40,757 nucleotides of DNA from Deltaproteobacteria bacterium (GTDB taxonomy: Bacteria > Desulfobacterota > Deferrimicrobia > J040): positions 1 through 40,757 of the forward strand of contig RFHC01000074.1 in NCBI GenBank assembly GCA_003696505.1. Direction: 5' to 3'. Under the pieces are notes generated by a model. That model saw only the letters and a program-made list of their open reading frames with translations. It was not told where the DNA came from and did not search any database. The position numbers and the translations under genes are program-made. Every line of letters begins with the position of its first letter. The first letter of the stretch is position 1. Shown here in pieces: positions 29,267 to 37,451 of this stretch.

Positions 29267-31204
29267 ATGGAGAAAGTGGAGAAGAAAGAGGTTTTCTCCC
29301 TCGTCGTCGGTCCGTGTGAAAGGGAGTTGTCATCTCTTTCCCCGAGGGCGGAAGAGGGGGGCACGGGTATCGACCTGTTTGCCGTGAAACAGGCAGTAAA
29401 TGGCGGGTCCCTCAAAGTCGTGTTTCAATCCCGGGAAAAAGAGAGGGTCCGGGATGCGAGAAAACTCCTCGAGGAGAAGGGCATTCCCGCCGCTGTCGTG
29501 TCTACCGGGGAAATGAAGGAGGTGAGATTCCTTTTCCCGGCCTTTTCCTGGAAAGAGGGGGGGAAAGAAATCCTCTTCTCCGACAGGACGGGGAAAAATG
29601 TCTCCTTCAGGAAGGACGAGAAGGTTCTCGTCACGCTGACCTCAAAGGACGGAATGTTCGTCTCCCGGAAAAAGGCGGCTCGCCTTCTTTCCGCTGCCGG
29701 AGAGGAGGTGTCTGCCGGGGAAGTCCTCTCCCACGTGTTTATCGAGGGAGGGTTTATCGGCGTTTTCTCGCTGGATGAACCGAAGGGAATCGTCGTCGAC
29801 ACGAATCGCTTCGACTACTCATTCCTCGGGGAGCAAAGGAGCCTTTCCCGGAACGTCAACGCGAGGGCGCTTTTCAGGAAAATCATCGCTTCTTTTCCCG
29901 CTCCCGTGGTGGATGCCAATTTCGGACCGGGTGCTCTCCCGTCAATCGGGGATGGGGACCTGAAACCGGAAAAAATCCTCAGGACTTTCGCATACTACTC
30001 GGTTTTTATCTCGCGTGCCCTGAGAAACGGACTCCTTGAAAAGAGCGACCTCCCCCGGGTGAAGACTGAAGGAGAGGGTGGAGAGTTTTACTGGGTGGGG
30101 AAGCCCGGAAGGGCAGGGAAACAGAGAGTCGCAGGGGAATCTGGAGAGGCTTCTTCAACCTCTCTCTCCCCTCCCCCCGTCCCTCCCAGGTCCTTCCGCC
30201 CGAGGAGGATTTTCCTCGGACTCAGGCCGGGAATCTTCGATGACTTCAAACGCGGCTGGGGATTAGAGGGTCTCCCCTTCATCCTCCGGGTGGTGCTGGG
30301 TCCTCTTTCTCTCGTTTTCATTTTTCTCGCTTATGCCTCGAGGAGTCCCGTCCTTCTCGCCGCAGGTCTGGCTTCCTTTTCCGTCGTTTCCTTTGCCCTT
30401 TCCTTCATCCTCCTCAAGCAGAAGCGGGAGGTGGAAAACGTCCCCACGGCAAAACTCCGGTCCCTCCCCATGGGTCTCGTTGAAGTAACCGGGCGGTGCA
30501 GGAGGAAGCATTTTCTCGTTTCTCCCGTCAGTTCAATTCCCTGCGTGTATTACTCTTACGTGATTTTAGAGAGGGTATACCGGACGGGGAAGTCGAGGGT
30601 GGTAGTGAGGGAGTGGGGGGACAGCGGTCCTGTCCCTTTCATTCTGGAAGACGAAACGGGACGGGTCACCGTAGACCCGAAAAACGCCTCGATAATCGGC
30701 GGGAGGACCCAGACGTTTTCCGGAAGGGAAAAACCGTCCATTTCCCCCGGGGGTGTTTTCCTCGGAGAAAACGTGACGGTAAAGGAGAACATAATCCCCG
30801 AAGGGGAGCAACTCTACGTGCTGGGATACGCGTCTCCCGCAAGGAGCCTTGCCGAGGACCGGGAGAAAAAAATCAGGGAGCGGATAAAGAATTTAAAGAA
30901 AAACGCCGATAAATTAAAGGAATTTGACGAAGATGGAGATGGCCAGATAGACTCTTTCGAGTGGGAGAAGGCAAGGCGAGCGGTGGAAATGGAGGTCCTC
31001 CTCGAGAAGGATTCGGGAGAGAGTGAAATCGTCATTACCCGGCCCCCGGAAGGAGGTGTCTTCATTATTTCCGACAGGTCCGAAAGAGGGCTCGTGAGGA
31101 AACTGGCCTTTCGGTCTGCCCTCACGTTTGGCCTTTCCATCGCGTCGGCTGCCCTCGCCGTTTTCCTGATTACGGGCATTTTCGCCCGAGGAGGTGGACC
31201 ATGA
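29267..31204 (+). CDS. Membrane protein with unknown N-terminal region, GIDE-like domain, EF-hand loop and C-terminal TM
   Basis: CVYYSYVILERVYRTGKSRVVVREWGDSGPVPFILEDETGRVTVDPKNASI ... GEQLYVLGYA resembles GIDE family; TM hairpin about residues 340-390, EF-hand DEDGDGQIDSFE, C-terminal TM; followed by lemA. Confidence 0.75.
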   Translation: MEKVEKKEVFSLVVGPCERELSSLSPRAEEGGTGIDLFAVKQAVNGGSLKVVFQSREKERVRDARKLLEEKGIPAAVVSTGEMKEVRFLFPAFSWKEGGKEILFSDRTGKNVSFRKDEKVLVTLTSKDGMFVSRKKAARLLSAAGEEVSAGEVLSHVFIEGGFIGVFSLDEPKGIVVDTNRFDYSFLGEQRSLSRNVNARALFRKIIASFPAPVVDANFGPGALPSIGDGDLKPEKILRTFAYYSVFISRALRNGLLEKSDLPRVKTEGEGGEFYWVGKPGRAGKQRVAGESGEASSTSLSPPPVPPRSFRPRRIFLGLRPGIFDDFKRGWGLEGLPFILRVVLGPLSLVFIFLAYASRSPVLLAAGLASFSVVSFALSFILLKQKREVENVPTAKLRSLPMGLVEVTGRCRRKHFLVSPVSSIPCVYYSYVILERVYRTGKSRVVVREWGDSGPVPFILEDETGRVTVDPKNASIIGGRTQTFSGREKPSISPGGVFLGENVTVKENIIPEGEQLYVLGYASPARSLAEDREKKIRERIKNLKKNADKLKEFDEDGDGQIDSFEWEKARRAVEMEVLLEKDSGESEIVITRPPEGGVFIISDRSERGLVRKLAFRSALTFGLSIASAALAVFLITGIFARGGGP

Positions 31205-31767
31205 CCGGTGCTGTCGTCATCGTCGTCCTGGGACTCCTTATCCTGGGATGTATTTTTTACGGAGTGTCCATTTACAACGGACTCGTCACGGTGAAGAACA
31301 ACATCGACAAGTCGTGGAGCAACGTGGAAGTTCTCCTCAAGCAGAGGCACGACGAGTTGCCGAAACTCGTGAAAGTCTGCGAGAGGTATATGAAGCACGA
31401 GAGGGAAACCCTGGAAAGAGTCATCAGGGCGAGAAATTTTTCTGAGTCGGCTTCAACTCCCGAGGAGAGGGGAAAGGCCGACGGGATGGTCGCAGAGGCC
31501 CTCAAATCGCTCTTCGCCGTTGCAGAGAGATATCCTGAACTGAAGGCGGACGAGCAGTTTTCCCACCTCCAGGAGAGGATTTCCCGGCTCGAAAACGAGA
31601 TTGCCGACAGGAGAGAACTCTACAACGAGTCGGTGAACATCTACAACATCAGGATTGAGAGGATACCGGACGTCTTCATCGCCCGCGCCATGGGTTTCGA
31701 GAAGAGACCCCTCTGGCATGCTCCTGCGTCAGACCTGAAGGACGTGGAGATAACTTTCAGTTCTTAA
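31201..31767 (+). CDS. lemA: LemA family protein
   Basis: N-terminal TM, IYNGLVTVKNNIDKSWSNVEVLLKQRHDELPKLV, RRELYNESVNIYNIRIERIPDVFIARAMGFEKRPLW. Confidence 0.92.
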   Translation: MTGAVVIVVLGLLILGCIFYGVSIYNGLVTVKNNIDKSWSNVEVLLKQRHDELPKLVKVCERYMKHERETLERVIRARNFSESASTPEERGKADGMVAEALKSLFAVAERYPELKADEQFSHLQERISRLENEIADRRELYNESVNIYNIRIERIPDVFIARAMGFEKRPLWHAPASDLKDVEITFSS

Positions 31768-31776
31768 GAGAGTCCC

Positions 31777-32247
31777 TCACAGAGGGTCGAGGGACTTGAG
31801 GGCTTTTTCCACCTCTTCGACGGTGAAACGGATGTGGGAGAGGACGACGAACGTTGCCGTCCCGTAGGCGACGAGTTCCCCATCTTCCCGCCTCACCTCA
31901 GCCCTCGTGACGGCGAGCCTCTTCCCTCTGTGGATGACCCATCCCTCTGAGTAGATGTTCTGACGGGCGGGGGTCTTTATCAGGTACGTGTGAAATTCCG
32001 TCGTCGTGATCCACACGTTGGGGTACATGGCCGCGGCGGTAAACCAGGTGGCGTTGTCCACCATCGCGCCGATGATTCCTCCATGGATGTCTCCCAGGGC
32101 GTGGCAGACGCCGGGGTGAAACTGGAGGGAGAAGTGTGCGCGTCCCTCGTCGTCGAAACTGATGTCGCTTTTCAAAGTTCGGCTGATGGGCGCTTTCCTG
32201 TAAATCATCTCGAGAGTGTCGAGCCATTCCCTGTCGAGCTTCCTCAT
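31777..32247 (-). CDS. PaaI-like hotdog-fold thioesterase
   Basis: HPGVCHALGDIHGGIIGAMVDNATWFTAAAMYP and TTEFHTYLIKTPARQNIYSEGWVIHRGKRLAVTRAEVRREDGELVAYGTATFVVL. Confidence 0.85.
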   Translation of the reverse strand: MRKLDREWLDTLEMIYRKAPISRTLKSDISFDDEGRAHFSLQFHPGVCHALGDIHGGIIGAMVDNATWFTAAAMYPNVWITTTEFHTYLIKTPARQNIYSEGWVIHRGKRLAVTRAEVRREDGELVAYGTATFVVLSHIRFTVEEVEKALKSLDPL

Positions 32248-32297
32248 TCGAGGTCCCCCTTCTTTTTCCTGATATTATAAAAATTGATGGAGGAGAG

Positions 32298-33392
32298 ATG
32301 AAAGGACCACGGTCGGTTACGAGGAGAAAAAGCGCGGTCGTTTTCGCTCTTTTTCTCTCCCTCACCCTGTTTCTTCCCCTCGCCGGGGCTTTCCTCACCG
32401 GTTTCGACCTCTCCTCCCTATCCACTTTCCCGCCCGAAGGAAACTTTCAGGGAAATGGGGGGGTGAGCATTCCCTTCACGCTCTTCGCCTTCGCTGTGGG
32501 AACAACTCTCCTCCTCGTATTCATCCTCACGTACATCCGGGGATATGAGGGAAGGGCACGGGAGAGGAATAGATTCCCCCGATGGGGATGGGGAGGCGTC
32601 CTTTTCCTCCTCGGCGCATGGGTCCTCGCCTGGACCCGATTTGACTGGTTTGCCCCATTACAAAGGCACACTTTCACACCTCTCTGGCTCGGATACATCT
32701 GTGTGGCCACAGCCCTCTCAGAGAAACTTCACGGAACCTCTCCTGCCCGGGAGGACCCTCTCTTCTTCATCTCCCTCTTCCCGGCCTCTTCGCTTTTCTG
32801 GTGGATTTTCGAGTTCCTCAACCGCTTCGTGGGAAACTGGGAATACCGCGGGCTGGGGACAATCACGGCGGGGGAATACGTCGCCCTGGCAAGCGTTTCC
32901 TTCTCCACCGTCCTCCCCGCAGTGGAGACGACCTCATTCCTCTTCAGGGGTTATCTCGGAGAGGAGAGGGTGAGGAATTCGGGGGTCGTGAAAGAGGCGG
33001 TGCTCCCTTCCCGGAGATGGATGACCTACATCCTCCTCTTTTCTGGAGCGGTGACGCTCTTCCTCATTCCTGTCTTCCCACAGTTTCTCTACCCCTTTCT
33101 CTGGATATCTCCGGTGCTCATCGTCGGTCCCCTCACCTCCATCGCAGGACTTTCTCCTGACGAAGGAGACCCCGTCATTGCTTCTTACGGCCTTGCAGCT
33201 CTCGTGTGCGGGTTTTTCTGGGAGACGTGGAACTGGAAAAGCCTTGCTCACTGGGTTTACCACGTCCCCCTCGTGCCTTCCTTGAAGCTCTTCGAGATGC
33301 CCCTTCCCGGATACTTCGGGTACCTTCCATTCGGGGTGGAGTGCTTTCTTTTCATCGTTCTCGTGAAGTATCTCGTGAGAGGTGACCTGTGA
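32298..33392 (+). CDS. Uncharacterised polytopic membrane protein
   Basis: Many hydrophobic segments rich in W/F; AGGAG SD just upstream of the ATG; no recognised family. Confidence 0.75.
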   Translation: MKGPRSVTRRKSAVVFALFLSLTLFLPLAGAFLTGFDLSSLSTFPPEGNFQGNGGVSIPFTLFAFAVGTTLLLVFILTYIRGYEGRARERNRFPRWGWGGVLFLLGAWVLAWTRFDWFAPLQRHTFTPLWLGYICVATALSEKLHGTSPAREDPLFFISLFPASSLFWWIFEFLNRFVGNWEYRGLGTITAGEYVALASVSFSTVLPAVETTSFLFRGYLGEERVRNSGVVKEAVLPSRRWMTYILLFSGAVTLFLIPVFPQFLYPFLWISPVLIVGPLTSIAGLSPDEGDPVIASYGLAALVCGFFWETWNWKSLAHWVYHVPLVPSLKLFEMPLPGYFGYLPFGVECFLFIVLVKYLVRGDL

Positions 33393-34480
33393 AGAGGACG
33401 GGAACGACGGACCTTCCCCTCCACGGGGGAAAAGCTCCCCGGTGGCTCTTTGAGAGGATGTCTCTCCTGGCGGGTGAAATCGTGTCCGCCATCGCTCTTG
33501 AATTCGGCCCCGTCGAGGTGCTCCGACGGCTTTCGGACCCGGCATGGTTTCAGGCATTCGGGTGCGTCCTCGGCTTCGACTGGCACTCTTCCGGGGTCAC
33601 GACGACGGTGACCGGAGCGATAAAGGAAGGGTTGAAGGGGAGAGAGGAGGAAGTCGGAATTTTCCCCTGCGGGGGAAAAGGGGGAGCGTCGAGAAAGACC
33701 CCCGGAGAAATTCTCACTTTTTCCGATAGGGTGGGGACCGATGGGGATTCCCTCGTCTACGCGAGCAGAATCTCTGCCAAGGTGGACAGTGCGGCCGTCC
33801 AGGACGGGTATCAGATTTATCACCACGCCTTCTTCTTCACGAGGGAAGGGGAGTGGGCAGTGGTTCAACAGGGGATGAACGAGGAGAGGAGGAGGGCACG
33901 GAGGTACCACTGGATATCAGAGTCTGTGAGAGATTTCGTCGAAGAGCCGCACGCTGCCGTCTGCTGCGACGGCAGGGAGAAGGTCCTGAACCTGGTGGCG
34001 AAAGAGAGCTCCTCCACCCGGTCGATAATCGCAGAGCTGTCAAGAATGGATCCGGAGAAGGTGGTGAAGCTCGTTGCCCGGGCCAACGAGGGGAGGGGGA
34101 GGCATCTGGAAATGCCGGTGAGGCATCCTGTCAGGGGTGAAGATATCCGGCCGGAAAACCTGAGGAGGATACTTCTCGACACGTACGAGAAGCAGCCGGA
34201 GGACTTCGAGACGCTCCTCGGAGTGAAGGGAGTGGGGCCGAAGACTCTCCGCGCTCTCTCCCTGGTCTCTGAGGTCATTTACGGAGCTCCTCCCAGTTTC
34301 CGGGACCCGGCGCGCTTTTCCTTCGCTCACGGGGGAAAGGACGGGACTCCCTACCCCGTCAACAGGGCGGAATACGACAGGACCATCGACGTGATGAGGG
34401 GGGCCGTGGAGAAAGCAAAAATCGGGAGGAAGGAGAAGATGGAAGCGCTGAAGAGGCTCTCCTTCCTCTTCCCCTCGTGA
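33389..34480 (+). CDS. DUF763 domain-containing protein with helix-hairpin-helix motif
   Basis: MKRTGTTDLPLHGGKAPRWLFERM N-terminus and FGCVLGFDWHSSGVTTTVTGAIKEGL typical of DUF763; LLGVKGVGPKTLRALSLVSEVIYG HhH. Confidence 0.85.
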   Translation: MKRTGTTDLPLHGGKAPRWLFERMSLLAGEIVSAIALEFGPVEVLRRLSDPAWFQAFGCVLGFDWHSSGVTTTVTGAIKEGLKGREEEVGIFPCGGKGGASRKTPGEILTFSDRVGTDGDSLVYASRISAKVDSAAVQDGYQIYHHAFFFTREGEWAVVQQGMNEERRRARRYHWISESVRDFVEEPHAAVCCDGREKVLNLVAKESSSTRSIIAELSRMDPEKVVKLVARANEGRGRHLEMPVRHPVRGEDIRPENLRRILLDTYEKQPEDFETLLGVKGVGPKTLRALSLVSEVIYGAPPSFRDPARFSFAHGGKDGTPYPVNRAEYDRTIDVMRGAVEKAKIGRKEKMEALKRLSFLFPS

Positions 34481-34498
34481 GGGGCCTCCATCGAGGGG

Positions 34499-34507
34499 TG
34501 GTATAAT
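34499..34507 (+). promoter_or_regulatory. Extended -10 promoter for the glutamate-synthase operon
   Basis: TGGTATAAT (extended -10, perfect TATAAT) 37 bp upstream of the operon's first ATG; no good -35. Confidence 0.6.
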
Positions 34508-34543
34508 TAACCTCTCATTTCCAGAGAGAAAGGGACCTCCGCT

Positions 34544-36244
34544 ATGACCACCTATTATCCCATCTACTATACGAGGAGAAGCCCCTGCTCGACGAGGGAC
34601 CACCTGGGAAATGGTGGGTGTCCGGCGAGGAACGACATTCCACGGTTTCTCTTTTCCATCTGGAAGGGTGACTTCGAGCTTGCCTTCCGCATCCTGAAGA
34701 GGACGAACCCCTTCTCCGGGGGTTGCGGGAGATTCTGCGACCACCCCTGCGAAAAAGCGTGCAACAGGGAGAAGTTTGATGAACCCGTCGACATCATGGC
34801 GCTTGAAAGGGTGGCGGCTGACGAGGGATTCCGGAAGGGAATTTTCCCATCCCCGCCGGAGAGGAGGACGGGGAAGCGCGTTTACGTCGTCGGGGGAGGC
34901 CCGGCTGGACTCACTTCGGCCTATTTCCTCGCGCGCCTCGGACACGAGGTTGTGGTTTTCGAGGCGGAGAAGAAGGCCGGGGGACTCATGAGGTTTGGAA
35001 TTCCCCGCTACAGATATCCCGAAGACGTTGCCGACTACGAGGTGGAATACATCGAGAAAACAGGCGTCCGGATAGAGACGAATGCCCGCATCTATCCGGG
35101 CGACATTCCCCGCCTCCTGGAGGAGTCGGACGCCCTCATCGTCGCGACGGGAGCGCTCAAAGGGAAGAGAATAGGGTGCCCCGGCGACGACCTGCCCGGT
35201 GTCTGGCAGGGCGTCCCCTTTCTCAGGGACGTGAATCTTTCCCCGGAAATATCGCGGGGGGACATAGAGGCTCTCTCGGAGAGAATTTCGGTGGGGAAGG
35301 AAGTGGCAGTAATCGGCGGTGGATACACCGCCTTCGACGTCGCGCGGACGGCTGTCAGGCTCGGATGTTCCGTCACTGTCTACTACCGGAGGACAGAGTC
35401 CCAGATGACCGCTCACCCGGGTGAGGTGAGGGAGGCGGAAAAGGAGGGAATCCGCTTCGTCTTCCTCTCCATTCCCAGGAAGATAGAGCATGCTGAAAAC
35501 GGCAGGTACAGAATCACCTTTGAAAAGGCCAGGCTCGGGGAGCCTGACGAATCGGGAAGGGAGAGGCCGATCCCCACAGGAGAACTCTTCACGGCGGAGG
35601 TTGACCGGGTGATCACTGCAATAGGGGAGGATTCCACTCTTCCTGAAGTCCTTCCTGAGGGAGTGCCCTCAACTGCCGAAGAAATGGTAACTTTCCCGGG
35701 AGGGAAGAAGAGGGTTTTCCTCGCGGGAGACGTGCGAAAAGGGTTCTCCCCCAACGTGGGAATGGTGGTGAGGGCAATCGGGTCAGGCCAGGATGCTGCC
35801 GCAAAGGTCCACGAGTATCTGACGGGTGAGCGGCTTTCTCTGCTCCCGGAGAAAGAAATTGCTTTCTACGAAACGATAAAGGTGAGGTATTTCGAGGAAA
35901 GGGCGCGTGCACGCCTCCCGAAGATTCCCGTCGAGGAGAGGAGGGGGAATTTCCGAGAAACGGTGCTTTCCCTCCCGCGCGATGTGGCGCGGGAAATGGC
36001 GGGACGCTGCTTTTTCTGCGGGATATGCATCCAGTGCGACTGGTGTTACGACTACGGACGCGGGGCAATCGCGAAGAGGGAGATTCCCTGGTCGCCGGAT
36101 GAGGATGCGTTCTTCTACCGCTTCATCAGAGAGAGGGTGACGGCGAAGACGGAGGAGGCTGTGGAGGCGTGTCCCCGCTGCACGATGAAGATGGTCCCCG
36201 ATAAGGGGGAATGGAAAAAGGCGATAGACGAGCAGTACATTTGA
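34544..36244 (+). CDS. NAD(P)-binding FAD/Fe-S oxidoreductase, glutamate synthase small-subunit (GltD)-like
   Basis: N-terminal Cys-rich Fer4_20-type region, VVGGGPAGLTSAYFLARLGHEVVVFEAEKKAGGLMRFGIPRYRYP, AVIGGGYTAFDVARTAVRLG, FLAGDVRKG; upstream of GltB-like genes. Confidence 0.88.
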   Translation: MTTYYPIYYTRRSPCSTRDHLGNGGCPARNDIPRFLFSIWKGDFELAFRILKRTNPFSGGCGRFCDHPCEKACNREKFDEPVDIMALERVAADEGFRKGIFPSPPERRTGKRVYVVGGGPAGLTSAYFLARLGHEVVVFEAEKKAGGLMRFGIPRYRYPEDVADYEVEYIEKTGVRIETNARIYPGDIPRLLEESDALIVATGALKGKRIGCPGDDLPGVWQGVPFLRDVNLSPEISRGDIEALSERISVGKEVAVIGGGYTAFDVARTAVRLGCSVTVYYRRTESQMTAHPGEVREAEKEGIRFVFLSIPRKIEHAENGRYRITFEKARLGEPDESGRERPIPTGELFTAEVDRVITAIGEDSTLPEVLPEGVPSTAEEMVTFPGGKKRVFLAGDVRKGFSPNVGMVVRAIGSGQDAAAKVHEYLTGERLSLLPEKEIAFYETIKVRYFEERARARLPKIPVEERRGNFRETVLSLPRDVAREMAGRCFFCGICIQCDWCYDYGRGAIAKREIPWSPDEDAFFYRFIRERVTAKTEEAVEACPRCTMKMVPDKGEWKKAIDEQYI

Positions 36245-36263
36245 GGGGAAAGGATAAGGACAG

Positions 36264-37451
36264 ATGGTGACGGCGCGAGAAATTTCGGTTGAAGCTTTCT
36301 CAGGCGGAGAGAGGGGCATCCCGGGAGGTGCCTGCGGGCTCCTGGCCGCTGCGGGAAACATAGAACTTCTTCCCCTCATATCCTCTGCCGGATGCCTTCA
36401 GTATCGGGCGCGGACGGGGGCCGGAGTGACGCTCAAGGGAATATACAGGGACCAGCCCTTCTACATTTTCCACGTCATGTTCCGCACCGAGGGAAAGAGG
36501 AAGGAACTGGAGGCGTGGTTCACTTCCTACGGCATCCACCTGCTGGAGCGGGAGGAGATGGTGAAGAGGAAGTTCTATTACGAATACGACATGCCCCGGA
36601 TGGTGAAATACACCGTCTCCCCCCCGAGCAGGGAAGAAATGCTTGAAATCGCCAAGCACGACGACCCGGACAGGTACGTGACGGAAAGGGTAATGGAATT
36701 CAACTCCCGTTTCCGGGACGACGCCCGCATCTTTTCCTCTTCACGGGATTCGGGCACATTCCTCACCGCCTTCGAGCTGGCTGACACGATAAAGATATTT
36801 GAAATCGAAAAGTACAGCTCGGAATCCATCGACGCCCTTCAGGTCCACGTCCGCTGGCCCACGAGCGCGGGGAGGGGACTCTGGTGGGGTCCCCAGCCGA
36901 TTGCCCTTTTCAACATCTCGGGGATTCACAACGGGCACCTCTCCTCGGACCGGGCAAACGCGAGGGCCCTCGAGCAGCTCGGAATCCGGATGCAGGTGGG
37001 GACAGATTCGGAGGCGATTTTCCTCGAGGTCGCGCATCTCGTTCAGGAGGGCTACTCCCTTCAGGAAATCGAGTGGATTATGGCGCAGAAGTTTCCCGAG
37101 GAACTTTTATCTATGGACGAGGAGGAGAGGAAGCGTTACGAGGAACTGACGAGGCACCCCATTTACTCTCAGTTTAAAATGAGCGGTCCTTCCACGGCGA
37201 TCGTCCTCGTCGATGACATCCTTGTGGGGATTACGGACCGGGATCACCTGAGGCCTTTCGCCGTCGGAGAAGGTGAGGACTTCGTCATCCTCGCCAGCGA
37301 GGAAAGGGCCGTCATTTCCGGAGCCTATTACATGGGAAAAGACGTTTCCCTCTTCACGCCGGAAGCGGGGAAGGTGGTGGGATACAGGATAAAGGAGGGG
37401 GTGGTGGAGAGACTCCCCCTCTCGTGGAGGAGAGGCTATGGCCACCCGTGA
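36264..37451 (+). CDS. Class II glutamine amidotransferase subunit of split glutamate synthase
   Basis: GGACGLLAAAG (candidate catalytic Cys24), QVHVRWPTSAGRGLWWGPQPIALFNISGIHNGHLSSDRANARALEQLG, TDSEAIF. Confidence 0.85.
   Translation: MVTAREISVEAFSGGERGIPGGACGLLAAAGNIELLPLISSAGCLQYRARTGAGVTLKGIYRDQPFYIFHVMFRTEGKRKELEAWFTSYGIHLLEREEMVKRKFYYEYDMPRMVKYTVSPPSREEMLEIAKHDDPDRYVTERVMEFNSRFRDDARIFSSSRDSGTFLTAFELADTIKIFEIEKYSSESIDALQVHVRWPTSAGRGLWWGPQPIALFNISGIHNGHLSSDRANARALEQLGIRMQVGTDSEAIFLEVAHLVQEGYSLQEIEWIMAQKFPEELLSMDEEERKRYEELTRHPIYSQFKMSGPSTAIVLVDDILVGITDRDHLRPFAVGEGEDFVILASEERAVISGAYYMGKDVSLFTPEAGKVVGYRIKEGVVERLPLSWRRGYGHP

Noticed and set aside
31771-31796. Inverted repeat AGTCCCTC...GAGGGACT at the lemA/thioesterase convergent junction
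   Set aside because: Short 8-bp arms mostly inside the thioesterase coding end and no T-tract; may be a weak terminator but not well supported.
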